Shown in pieces: positions 18,867 to 27,573 of a stretch of DNA of 64,000 nucleotides. A program made the translations under genes and the position numbers. The DNA comes from Vibrio splendidus (GTDB lineage Bacteria > Pseudomonadota > Gammaproteobacteria > Enterobacterales > Vibrionaceae). Every line of letters begins with the position of its first letter. The first letter of the stretch is position 1. The stretch lies in NCBI RefSeq assembly GCF_024347615.1, contig NZ_AP025508.1:2356001-2420000 (forward strand), read 5' to 3'. The notes under the pieces were generated by a model. The model had not been told where the DNA came from. It worked only from the letters and a program-made list of their open reading frames with translations, and made no database searches.

Positions 18867-18904
18867 GTTACTTCTTGCTAGTTACTTCTTGCTAGTTACT
18901 TCGC
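18867..18904. repeat. 14-bp tandem repeat overlapping the 3' end of the desulfurase-like gene
   Basis: GTTACTTCTTGCTA twice exactly (18867-18880, 18881-18894) plus a partial third. The second copy supplies the TAG stop (18892-18894) of the minus-strand gene, so gain or loss of copies could move the stop. The period is twice seven. Confidence 0.9.
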
Positions 18905-20127
18905 AAGATCCCTTCAAGTACATTGAACAGCAAGTCGATCTCTTCAATCGAGTTGTAATGCATACAACCAATACGCACCACGCCCTGCTCTTCAATACCC
19001 AACTGTTTCACCAAACCTAATGCGTAGAAATGTCCGTTCCACACACAGATATTATGTTCCCCCAACTTCTTGGCGATGAACTCTGGAGAGTGATTATCAA
19101 AGGTAATCGCAAACGTTGGGGTTCTTAGGTTCGAATCAAATTCGGTTTTCCCGTAAAGCTTTGCCCCTTCAAGATCGGACAAGCGTTTAAGGAAGTACTC
19201 ACTGAGTTGGCTTTCATGCTTATTATAAAGCGCATAGCTTTGCTCTAAACGAGAACGCAATGAATCGGCGGGATCGCCTAACTGCGCCAAGTAATCTACC
19301 GCCGCAATCACACCAGCAAGGCCTTCAAAGCTTTGCGTGCCTGTCTCAAATCGACCTGGGCCAATGTTTGTCGCTGGCTCAACCTTGTAAGGCTTTAACG
19401 TGTGCAGCCATTGCGGCGCAACATAAGCAATACCCACATGTGGGCCGAAGAACTTATAAGCTGAACACGCTAAGAAGTCACAATTCAACTGCTGAACATC
19501 AATCAAGTGATGAGGTGCGTAATGCACTGCATCGACATAAACCTGCGCACCATGCTGATGTGCAAGTTCGATCACTTTCGTCATATCAACAATCGAGCCT
19601 GTCGTGTTCGAAGCAAACGTCACCGCGACAAGCTTGGTTTTCTCGTTAAGCAGCGATTCAAAATGCGCCATATCCAAACTGCAATCCGACTCGTCTACGC
19701 GAACTTGGCGAACAATCGCGCCTTTGTCGTCTGCCGCTTGCTGCCAGCTCGATACATTTGAGTAATGGTCTAACGCCGTGACGATAACTTCATCGCCCTC
19801 TTTCCAATCGCGGCTGATCGCTCGACTCAGTTGGAAGGTCAGAGATGTCATGTTCGCACCGAACACAACGTTGCCAGAAGACTCCGCATTAAGCAGTGCT
19901 TGCGCCGCTTCTCGCGCTTGCTGCATTAAGCTTGTGGTCTTTTGGCTAGAAAAATAGTGGCCGCCTAGGTTTGAATTGAAATGCCCTAGGTATTCGGTCA
20001 TTGAAGCTAAAACATTCTCAGGCACCTGAGAGCCACCTGGCCCATCAAAAAAGGTCACAGGCTTGCCGTTATGATATTGGCCTAAAGCACTAAACTGTTG
20101 GCGCACATCATTAAGAGTGAAGGACAT
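18892..20127 (-). CDS. PLP-dependent cysteine-desulfurase-like enzyme (class V aminotransferase fold)
   Basis: 411 residues from ATG 20127, which has AAGGA eight bases upstream; ATG 20136 is also possible. Family features: FFDGPGGSQVP, VTALDHYSNVSSW, VYVDAVHYAPH (cofactor Asp/His) and the Schiff-base Lys at 225 in SAYKFFGPH. It belongs to the cysteine-desulfurase-like group outside IscS/SufS, whose substrates are unknown. It overlaps the dioxygenase gene by 17 bases, implying coupled translation and a shared pathway. Confidence 0.88.
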   Translation of the reverse strand: MSFTLNDVRQQFSALGQYHNGKPVTFFDGPGGSQVPENVLASMTEYLGHFNSNLGGHYFSSQKTTSLMQQAREAAQALLNAESSGNVVFGANMTSLTFQLSRAISRDWKEGDEVIVTALDHYSNVSSWQQAADDKGAIVRQVRVDESDCSLDMAHFESLLNEKTKLVAVTFASNTTGSIVDMTKVIELAHQHGAQVYVDAVHYAPHHLIDVQQLNCDFLACSAYKFFGPHVGIAYVAPQWLHTLKPYKVEPATNIGPGRFETGTQSFEGLAGVIAAVDYLAQLGDPADSLRSRLEQSYALYNKHESQLSEYFLKRLSDLEGAKLYGKTEFDSNLRTPTFAITFDNHSPEFIAKKLGEHNICVWNGHFYALGLVKQLGIEEQGVVRIGCMHYNSIEEIDLLFNVLEGILRSN

Positions 20128-20767
20128 TACGCGCATCCTTAGCTGTTAGAACAAACACATCCATATAGCCCATCTCATCGTGGTCTATGGTGCGAATCGG
20201 TTGTGCATTGTGCCAAAGCTTACTGTCTGCCAGCATCGCAACCTCGCCATCGCCCAACACCTTTCTAAAGAATGGCGCTTCATGTGAGTCTTGATACAGC
20301 ATGATTTCACCGCCCACAATGTTGTGACGGTTCACACCGATTAAAGCGATGTGGTCAAAACCATCTTGGTGGACACCTTCAGGGGCAACCTGAGTTTCTT
20401 CAAAAATAGCGGCAATTCGAATCTGATGGATTTCGATTTCTTGCCCGTCTTCAAGTCCGTTGGTTTCAATAAACAGCTCACACATTTCTTGCATGCCTTC
20501 ACTGCCTAAAATATTCGCTTCAATCGGCTCGAACTGACGAACAACGTCACCTTGAAAGTGATTAATGTTTTCAGGCTGAACAAAGTTATGTTTGTCTTGC
20601 TCAACGACTTGTCCATTACTGAATTGAACCACCGAGTATCTTCTCAATCGAAACTGACCATCCGCATGCTCTGTGCTTGGTAGCTTAGAGAATGATGGTG
20701 ACAACTCCTCAACCGCGTGGTTACTGAGGTGGGTAATATGTAGGGTATTTTCGTGAGCATGTAACAT
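20111..20767 (-). CDS. 2-oxoglutarate/Fe(II) dioxygenase family protein (amino-acid hydroxylase-like)
   Basis: 218 residues from ATG 20767, six bases after AAGGAG; the adjacent ATG 20770 and upstream codons are less well placed. The iron triad is visible as H133-x-D135 (EGVHQDGFD) and H186 (LWHNAQPI), with R192 suited to 2-oxoglutarate. This layout matches the family of bacterial free-amino-acid hydroxylases such as L-isoleucine dioxygenase. It is first gene of a two-gene operon with the PLP enzyme, so hydroxylation followed by PLP chemistry on an amino acid is a reasonable inference. Confidence 0.82.
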   Translation of the reverse strand: MLHAHENTLHITHLSNHAVEELSPSFSKLPSTEHADGQFRLRRYSVVQFSNGQVVEQDKHNFVQPENINHFQGDVVRQFEPIEANILGSEGMQEMCELFIETNGLEDGQEIEIHQIRIAAIFEETQVAPEGVHQDGFDHIALIGVNRHNIVGGEIMLYQDSHEAPFFRKVLGDGEVAMLADSKLWHNAQPIRTIDHDEMGYMDVFVLTAKDARNVLHS

Positions 20768-21274
20768 CATCGACTCCTTAATGATTGTTAATTTACTTTC
20801 GACATTTAACGTTTTGTTTACATAAAGGATACTTGAAGATCTTGCCAAATCAACATTAAACAATCATTTATCCCGTCAGATTTAATAATTCAGACGCTAA
20901 ATCCAACTTGAAATTAAAAAGCAGTGTATAACACCAGAATAAAAGATGACCAACTCTTAAAACTAGCACACTCTACTAGCTAGTTATAAATACCTACAAA
21001 TTTAAATTTAACGATATTATAAACTAGCAAGCTATGTTTCATATTGTGTCAGCCCTTTCGCTTCAATACGCCAGCCTCCTTGCATGAACTCAGGCACCAC
21101 GCTCGCCATCATTCATTTCTATGCTTTTGCACAGCGAAATACGACCTACCTATCAGTTGCCAAGCTATTGATTATTTACACAACAAACTGAAATTGGTTA
21201 ATTTATAAGTAAGCCAGAAACCAAACGCCTTTGCTTGCGCGTCTGGAACAGGTCGAGTTCGGGGGGAACTCGGC

Positions 21275-21338
21275 CGCCCTCAAATCAATTTTATTCCCTT
21301 TACACCGCAGCTTCACTGGCCTTTCAGTCACGAAAACA
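21275..21338 (+). repeat. Left copy of imperfect direct repeat flanking the island
   Basis: The 27-bp core at 21312-21338 matches 22 of 27 bases of 24509-24535 in the same orientation, and GCCCTCA lies at nearly the same distance upstream in both (37 versus 35 bases). Confidence 0.6.
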
Positions 21339-21581
21339 CTCAGCTTTAAACGGTGTGCCGCTAATTCGAATTGATGATGTGGTTTATGTCAATTTCTTGA
21401 AGTGAAATATTGCGAAAGGAATTTAGTTAGTATTTTTGACAGCCAAGAGCATCAGAGGTCTTCGAAAATGTTAGGCGCTTTTCTCTAACACGTTAATGCC
21501 CCAAAGTTGCTTGGACCTTTTACTCATTCGCATCCTGTTTATGAGCTTTTGCCCTACTAAAAGTTATCCATTCTTTTAATA

Positions 21582-21638
21582 CTGTTCGTTATGAATCCCC
21601 GTGTTGTATCACGGGGGGCAAATTCGAAATACGAACAG
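21582..21638. repeat. Composite hairpin downstream of the coiled-coil gene
   Basis: Outer arms CTGTTCGT (21582-21589) and ACGAACAG (21631-21638) enclose an inner stem CCCCGTG-TTGTAT-CACGGGG (21597-21616). It lies ~25-80 bases beyond the stop of the minus-strand gene. It lacks a T tract and may be an mRNA 3' structure, a protein-binding site or a recombination site. Confidence 0.75.
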
Positions 21639-21661
21639 GTTAATATGGGCTTTTTTTCTTG

Positions 21662-23002
21662 TTAAGGAACTTTTTTTTGAAGCAAAGCATCTTTTAACTC
21701 GTCAAACTTGCTATCAAGACTCGGACTTTTTGAATTGTCAAAATTACTCGCTGATTGACTATTAATGAACTCCCTAATTAACAACATTTTATTTGAAATA
21801 CGCTGTTTAAGAATTTGTTCATCATCTAAAATTAAGTCTTCTGATTGACTATCAGTACATTCTTTTACAAGGTATGCCACTTGTTTTGTTAAAGACAAGC
21901 GTTCATTATTTTTGGTAAGAAGCTCGATCATTTTATAAAAAATTGTTGAACAAACCCCAAGTAGGAAAATATTTAAGCTTATAATCGGTAGTCTACTTAC
22001 TAGTAGGCTCCAGATGTCAAAGTTAAATTGAAGGTCAGAAGACATTTGCCTAACACCATCATACATATTGACGCTAATTACGGATCCAACCATCAACAAA
22101 AATACCAAAATCATTTTGTAGACTGTGTTCTGCCGATTTATTTCACTTTTGTATTCTGAGAAGTCTTCACTGTAAAGGGAGGACTCACTTTTGAACGCTT
22201 TGAGCTTTTCTTGAGTATCCTCCAATTTTTCTGAAATATTTTCTAATTGAGCATTTCTATCCACTAGTTCACTCTCAACTTTACGATTAGACGTTGATAG
22301 TGTTGCTTTGTCTTTTAGGAGTTTCTCAACTTGTCCAGTTAGGACGTTATGTTGGCTCTCAATATCTGACAGATACTTTGAGACAGTTTTAGCTTGTTTT
22401 TCATCAAGCTGTATTGCTTGTTTTAAGTGAGAAAGCCTACTTTCGACGTCTGCCGATTCACTTTTTAACCGCAAAACCTCTGTTTTTTCAACTTCCAAAT
22501 CAGAGGCGACAACCTCTCTAATTTGTTGATAAGAGTATTCTAGATTTTTCCAAGTAAAACTAGCCGACTTCATTAGATCAACTAGCTCACCGATATTTCG
22601 CCCAGAAATACTTAAGGTTGCTAGGCTAACTGGTTTTTCACCACCACTTATTACAGATATTTGACTAGCTGCATGTCCAACCTTAAAGGTTACTAATTCA
22701 CTATGTACATAAGGGGTTCTGCTATTTGGTAATATCACAACACTATTACCAGAAGCATCAATAAGCTCTAGTCTAAGATCAGCACCATGTGTTCTAACGT
22801 CAAAATCAACTGTGGTAATCCAGTAAGGGTCTTGTCGTTTGAAAAATATTAAGGTCTCTTCAAGCATGTACCTGTTAAAAAAATTGTATTGACCGTTTGA
22901 GGCCTGAGATACAAATTTACTAGCTGCACTGGAAATAGGTATCGATTTCTCAGTCGCAAAGTCACGCATGAGTTTCAACATAGGTTCTTCAGGTTCACTC
23001 AC
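21662..23002 (-). CDS. Membrane-anchored coiled-coil protein of unknown family
   Basis: 446 residues, GTG start with GAGAG upstream. In order: a beta-rich globular region (~55-135, WITTVDFDVRTHGADLRLEL), a long coiled coil (~153-290), two membrane segments (~296-314 and ~336-357) and a C-terminal soluble tail (~360-446) rich in Asp, Ser and Lys. No export signal, so both soluble ends are probably cytoplasmic. I recognise no family. The AT-rich composition, isolation from core genes and divergent AbiJ-like neighbour suggest horizontal gain and a possible defence role as a membrane effector. Confidence 0.7.
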   Translation of the reverse strand: MSEPEEPMLKLMRDFATEKSIPISSAASKFVSQASNGQYNFFNRYMLEETLIFFKRQDPYWITTVDFDVRTHGADLRLELIDASGNSVVILPNSRTPYVHSELVTFKVGHAASQISVISGGEKPVSLATLSISGRNIGELVDLMKSASFTWKNLEYSYQQIREVVASDLEVEKTEVLRLKSESADVESRLSHLKQAIQLDEKQAKTVSKYLSDIESQHNVLTGQVEKLLKDKATLSTSNRKVESELVDRNAQLENISEKLEDTQEKLKAFKSESSLYSEDFSEYKSEINRQNTVYKMILVFLLMVGSVISVNMYDGVRQMSSDLQFNFDIWSLLVSRLPIISLNIFLLGVCSTIFYKMIELLTKNNERLSLTKQVAYLVKECTDSQSEDLILDDEQILKQRISNKMLLIREFINSQSASNFDNSKSPSLDSKFDELKDALLQKKVP

Positions 23003-23311
23003 GATATTTCTCTCATTAGTAGTTTGAATGCATAATATCCCTAATTTTTAATCTAGTCGATTTTAATGGGTCACTTCCATGTAGGTTGTCTCCAACCACG
23101 TATTACGCCTTGAATTGGTATTTCAATAAATTGCAGGAAAAATAAAAAGCCGAACTCAATGAGCCCGGCTTCTTTCTCCTTGATGTGATGTGACCATCTA
23201 ATCCCTCATAATTACTCTTATAGAATTTTTAATATAGTGATAATCTAATCCACTAGTTTGATTGCTTGCAGTTTCATAGTTGACCGTTTGATTTTGGAGA
23301 AGGTAAAGATA
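23003..23311. other. Divergent promoter region of the island
   Basis: 309 AT-rich bases between the two island genes. GGTTG-TCTC-CAACC near 23081-23094 is a small hairpin. A minus-strand terminator-like hairpin lies at 23140-23171. -10-like hexamers (TATAGT near 23235) precede the AbiJ-like gene. No ORF is supported. Confidence 0.55.
23140..23171 (-). terminator. Minus-strand terminator-like hairpin with no gene to terminate
   Basis: AAGCCG-AA-CTC-AAT-GAG-CC-CGGCTT hairpin; read on the minus strand it is followed by TTTTTATTTTT. It sits upstream of both divergent genes, where no minus-strand ORF precedes it. Confidence 0.6.
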
Positions 23312-24250
23312 GTGGGAAGATTTGATTTATACTCGAAAAGACAAAAAATCTTACGAGGTGATGTACCTGACGTTTATGTATATGACTCAATGCCAAGCTC
23401 TTTAAAAGTTCAGATTGTCCATATTTGGCACGATGCTTTAGGTGATCATGAGCAGTACTGTCATTCATATAGAGTAAAAGACGCTTACAAATTCATTGTC
23501 GAAACCTTATGTCGTGAGTATGGTTTGTTTCAATTGCCTCATTCAAAGACATATGGACAGCGCTTCTTTTGGCAAGAGCTTATTGATTACTTTCTGAAAG
23601 AAGATGATGTTGAAAAATTACTTGATACTGTTGAATTAACGTTCAACGTTATCAACACTTTAACTCGCGATGACGTTTACCTATATAAAAACAATCCAGA
23701 GGCAATCGCTGATGAAGCTATCGAGGAACTAAACCATCGCTGTAAAGAGCACTCATTCGGTTTCCAATACGAAGGTGATGAAATACTAAGAGTAGATTCT
23801 GAGTTAATTCATTCAGAAGTAGTTAAACCTGCGCTTAGATTGCTGAATAGTTCCCACTATGAAGGAGCTCAACAAGAATTCCTTTTGGCTCACGAACATT
23901 ATCGTAATGAGCGTTATAAAGAATCATTAAACGAATGCTTAAAATCTTTTGAAAGTACAATGAAGTCTATTTGCGATAAGAGAGGTTGGAAATATCAACC
24001 CAATGTTACATCTAAAGGCCTAATACAAGTTTGTTTTGATAACGAATTAATTCCGGTTTTTTGGCAACAAAAAATGACTTCTTTACGAAGCCTATTAGAA
24101 AGCAGTGTGCCAACTGGTAGAAATAAGTTAAGTGGGCATGGTCAAGGTTCTGAAACCTCGGAAATCCCAGAACATATAGTCTCATATATGCTTCATATGA
24201 CCGCTTCAACATTAGTTTTCTTAGTTTCTGCAGAACTAGCAACTGCCTAA
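23312..24250 (+). CDS. AbiJ-like abortive-infection protein with HEPN-type motif
   Basis: 312 residues from GTG 23312, chosen because GGAGAAGG lies eight bases before it; an open frame extends 18 codons upstream to a TTG without support. The N-terminus (GRFDLYSKRQKILRGDVPDVY) matches the domain found at the head of AbiJ-like and STM4504-type proteins. The C-terminal helical part contains R270-NKLSG-H276, i.e. R-x5-H, the RNase motif of HEPN toxins, in an HG context typical of abortive-infection C-terminal domains. Likely a phage-triggered RNase acting in the cytoplasm; its trigger is unknown. Confidence 0.8.
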   Translation: MGRFDLYSKRQKILRGDVPDVYVYDSMPSSLKVQIVHIWHDALGDHEQYCHSYRVKDAYKFIVETLCREYGLFQLPHSKTYGQRFFWQELIDYFLKEDDVEKLLDTVELTFNVINTLTRDDVYLYKNNPEAIADEAIEELNHRCKEHSFGFQYEGDEILRVDSELIHSEVVKPALRLLNSSHYEGAQQEFLLAHEHYRNERYKESLNECLKSFESTMKSICDKRGWKYQPNVTSKGLIQVCFDNELIPVFWQQKMTSLRSLLESSVPTGRNKLSGHGQGSETSEIPEHIVSYMLHMTASTLVFLVSAELATA

Positions 24251-24260
24251 TTTAACTTTT

Positions 24261-24284
24261 AAGGCTCCAATGGAGCCTTTTTTA
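24261..24284 (+). terminator. Intrinsic terminator of the AbiJ-like gene
   Basis: AAGGCTCC-AAT-GGAGCCTT followed by TTTTT, ten bases after the stop. Confidence 0.92.
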
Positions 24285-24473
24285 TATCTTCACTTTTGCT
24301 ATAGCCTTAGTAAGTGAGTGGAAGTTTTAATTTCCAACTCAGACTGGATCCCCAAAGTGCAATCCCTGCTAATATTTGCTGTGGCCTCACGACTTGGCCT
24401 GTCGGCAACTCCATACTGTCATATAGCATTTTGAACTGTTCCCAACTCTTTTAGTCTAAAGGACTCAGCCATA

Positions 24474-24535
24474 GCCCTCATTCCAATACCCTAAAGCCTT
24501 TGCATGTTTTCACTGATCTTCCAGCCACGAAAACG
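24474..24535 (+). repeat. Right copy of imperfect direct repeat flanking the island
   Basis: Core at 24509-24535, 22 of 27 identical to 21312-21338, same orientation, sharing CACGAAAAC and TTCACTG blocks; GCCCTCA stands 35 bases upstream as in the left copy. Confidence 0.6.
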
Positions 24536-24628
24536 TTTGTCTCCATTAAGTTCTAACGTATAACGATTAATTACACTTCAGCCCTTGTTTACACTTTTAT
24601 TGCCTCCATATTTTCCATACAATCCTAA

Positions 24629-25627
<999 letters not shown>

Positions 25628-25708
25628 ATCTGAGATTGCAGATTTGATTATCGGTGCTCTCGCCTCAGTAGATGCAGGGCGTCATCACATTTTGTTGTAA
25701 ATCCCTAG

Positions 25709-25740
25709 AGCCCAGTGGTATATCCACTGGGCTTTCTTTT
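25709..25740 (+). terminator. Intrinsic terminator of trxB
   Basis: AGCCCAGTGG-TATAT-CCACTGGGCT followed by TTCTTTT. It separates trxB from cydD, so the two are at least partly independent units. Confidence 0.93.
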
Positions 25741-25760
25741 GTATACTAGCCGCCCTCAAC

Positions 25761-25775
25761 AAATAATAATTATCA
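25761..25775 (+). promoter_or_regulatory. Fur-box-like sequence upstream of cydD
   Basis: AAATAAT-A-ATTATCA matches 12 of 14 positions of the 7-1-7 Fur consensus, 14 bases before the cydD start. AT-rich sequence can mimic Fur boxes, so the call is tentative. Confidence 0.4.
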
Positions 25776-25788
25776 TTAAGCCTTCATA

Positions 25789-27573
25789 ATGGATAAGAAA
25801 AAACAACGCAGCTTGAACAAGTGGCTTAAGCAACAGAGTAAGTTAGCGAAACGCTGGCTTATGATTGCGATTAGCCTTGGCGTACTTTCAAGCGTGTTCT
25901 TAATTGCTCAAGCAGCTCTTCTCGCCTCTATTCTTCACCAGCTGATCATCGAAAATGTCGATAAATCTGAACTGGTTGGTCATTTCGCAGGCTTGGCACT
26001 ATCGGTCGTTGGCCGTGCTGGCTGTACATGGGGACGTGAAATCGCAGGTTATCGCTGTGGTGAACAAATCCGTGTCTACATCAGGCAACTCATCCTAGAT
26101 AAATTACGTGAGTTAGGCCCTGCTTACATTAAAGGTAAACCTGCCGGTACGTGGGCAACGCTGTTGTTAGAACAAGTAGAAGACATGCAAGACTTCTTCT
26201 CTCGTTACTTACCTCAGATGTCTCTGTCGGTAATGATTCCATTCATTATTTTGGTTGTGGTGTTCCCAGTAAACTGGGCTGCAGGACTGATCTTTTTGAT
26301 TACAGCTCCACTGGTGCCGATGTTCATGGCACTTGTTGGTATGAAAGCGGCCGATGCAAACCGTAAAAACTTCAAAGCGCTGCAGCGTCTTTCTGGTCAC
26401 TTTTACGACCGTTTGCAGTCAATGACGACTATTCGTCTATTTGACCGCACCAACGCTGAAACAGAAGTATTGAAAGGTGCATCTGAAGTGTTCAGAACGC
26501 GTACCATGGATGTGTTGAAAATCGCTTTCTTGTCTTCTGCGGTTCTTGAATTCTTCACCTCTATCTCAATCGCAATGACGGCGGTTTACTTTGGTTTCAC
26601 CTACATCGGTGAGCTGAACTTTGGCCACTACGGTGCAGGCATTACACTATTCGCTGGTTTGTTTATCCTTATCTTAGCGCCAGAGTTTTACCAACCTCTA
26701 CGTGACTTAGGTACTTTCTACCACGCGAAGCAACAAGCGGTTGGCGCAGCCGAAAGTATTGTCGAGTTCCTAGAAACAGACATCACTAAGGTTAAATCAG
26801 GCAACACTCAACTCGATTCAGCTCAAGGCATCAATATTGAAGCTACCGACCTAAAAGTGTTAAGCCCTGAAGGTGTTCAATTAGTTGGTCCTATCTCGTT
26901 CGCACTGAACACTCGCCAATCGACTGCGTTAGTTGGCCCAAGTGGTGCGGGTAAAACAAGTTTGATCAATGCTATTCTTGGTTTCATGCCTTATGAAGGA
27001 AGCTTGAAAATCAATGGTATTGAATTGCGTGACCTCGACTTAGCCTCTTGGCGTAAAACCATTAGCTGGGTTGGTCAAAACCCATTGCTACTGCACGGCA
27101 GCATTCGTGACAACGTCACCCTAGGTAAGCACGATATCGCTGACCAAATTGTCGAGAATGCACTTGAGCAATCATTTGCTAGCGAATTTGTAAACGAGCA
27201 CGGCTTGGATTACATGATTTCTGATCGCTCTGGCGGCCTTTCTGTTGGTCAATCTCAGCGTTTGGCTCTGGCTCGCGCAATGATTCAAGACGGTCAGTTC
27301 TGGTTGTTAGATGAACCTACTGCCAGTCTAGATACTCGTAGCGAACAATTAGTGATGAAAGGCATCAATAGCAACATTGAAAGCCGCACTGCCCTACTTG
27401 TGACGCACCAACTCGCTCCTCTTAAATCAGTCGATAATATTCTGGTGATGCGCGATGGCGGTCTGGTTGAACAAGGTCATTACTCTCAGCTTTCGATTGC
27501 GGGTGGTTTGTTCGAAGAGATGCTGAACGCGAACTTAGCTCAACAAGATAATAAGGGTAATTTAGATGCGTGA
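25789..27573 (+). CDS. cydD: CydD, ABC exporter subunit for cysteine/glutathione
   Basis: 594 residues: six membrane helices (~20-310) then an ABC domain with Walker A GPSGAGKT, signature LSVGQSQRLALARAM (degenerate LSVGQ for LSGGQ) and Walker B FWLLDEPTAS. With CydC it forms the inner-membrane exporter of reduced thiols (and haem-linked) needed for periplasmic cytochrome assembly and cytochrome bd. It overlaps cydC by eight bases. Confidence 0.95.
   Translation: MDKKKQRSLNKWLKQQSKLAKRWLMIAISLGVLSSVFLIAQAALLASILHQLIIENVDKSELVGHFAGLALSVVGRAGCTWGREIAGYRCGEQIRVYIRQLILDKLRELGPAYIKGKPAGTWATLLLEQVEDMQDFFSRYLPQMSLSVMIPFIILVVVFPVNWAAGLIFLITAPLVPMFMALVGMKAADANRKNFKALQRLSGHFYDRLQSMTTIRLFDRTNAETEVLKGASEVFRTRTMDVLKIAFLSSAVLEFFTSISIAMTAVYFGFTYIGELNFGHYGAGITLFAGLFILILAPEFYQPLRDLGTFYHAKQQAVGAAESIVEFLETDITKVKSGNTQLDSAQGINIEATDLKVLSPEGVQLVGPISFALNTRQSTALVGPSGAGKTSLINAILGFMPYEGSLKINGIELRDLDLASWRKTISWVGQNPLLLHGSIRDNVTLGKHDIADQIVENALEQSFASEFVNEHGLDYMISDRSGGLSVGQSQRLALARAMIQDGQFWLLDEPTASLDTRSEQLVMKGINSNIESRTALLVTHQLAPLKSVDNILVMRDGGLVEQGHYSQLSIAGGLFEEMLNANLAQQDNKGNLDA

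Larger units (their letters stand above)
20768..21661. other. Long non-coding stretch bordering an accessory island
   Basis: About 890 bases. Promoter of the dioxygenase operon on the left; then AT-rich sequence with several hairpins (CGAGTTC-GGGGG-GAACTCG at 21254-21272 is the sharpest), one copy of an imperfect direct repeat (21275-21338) and the composite hairpin at 21582-21638. A 35-codon ORF at 21084-21191 has no convincing ribosome site. No transposase or integrase remnant is recognisable. Confidence 0.6.

Noticed and set aside
21084-21191. 35-codon ORF in the island's left border
   Set aside because: No convincing ribosome site and no recognisable sequence.
20864-21661. Integron attC-like site or cassette remnant
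   Set aside because: GTTAGGCG-like and GTCAGCCC-like bits occur, but no full inverse-core/core pair with the right spacing, and no integrase.
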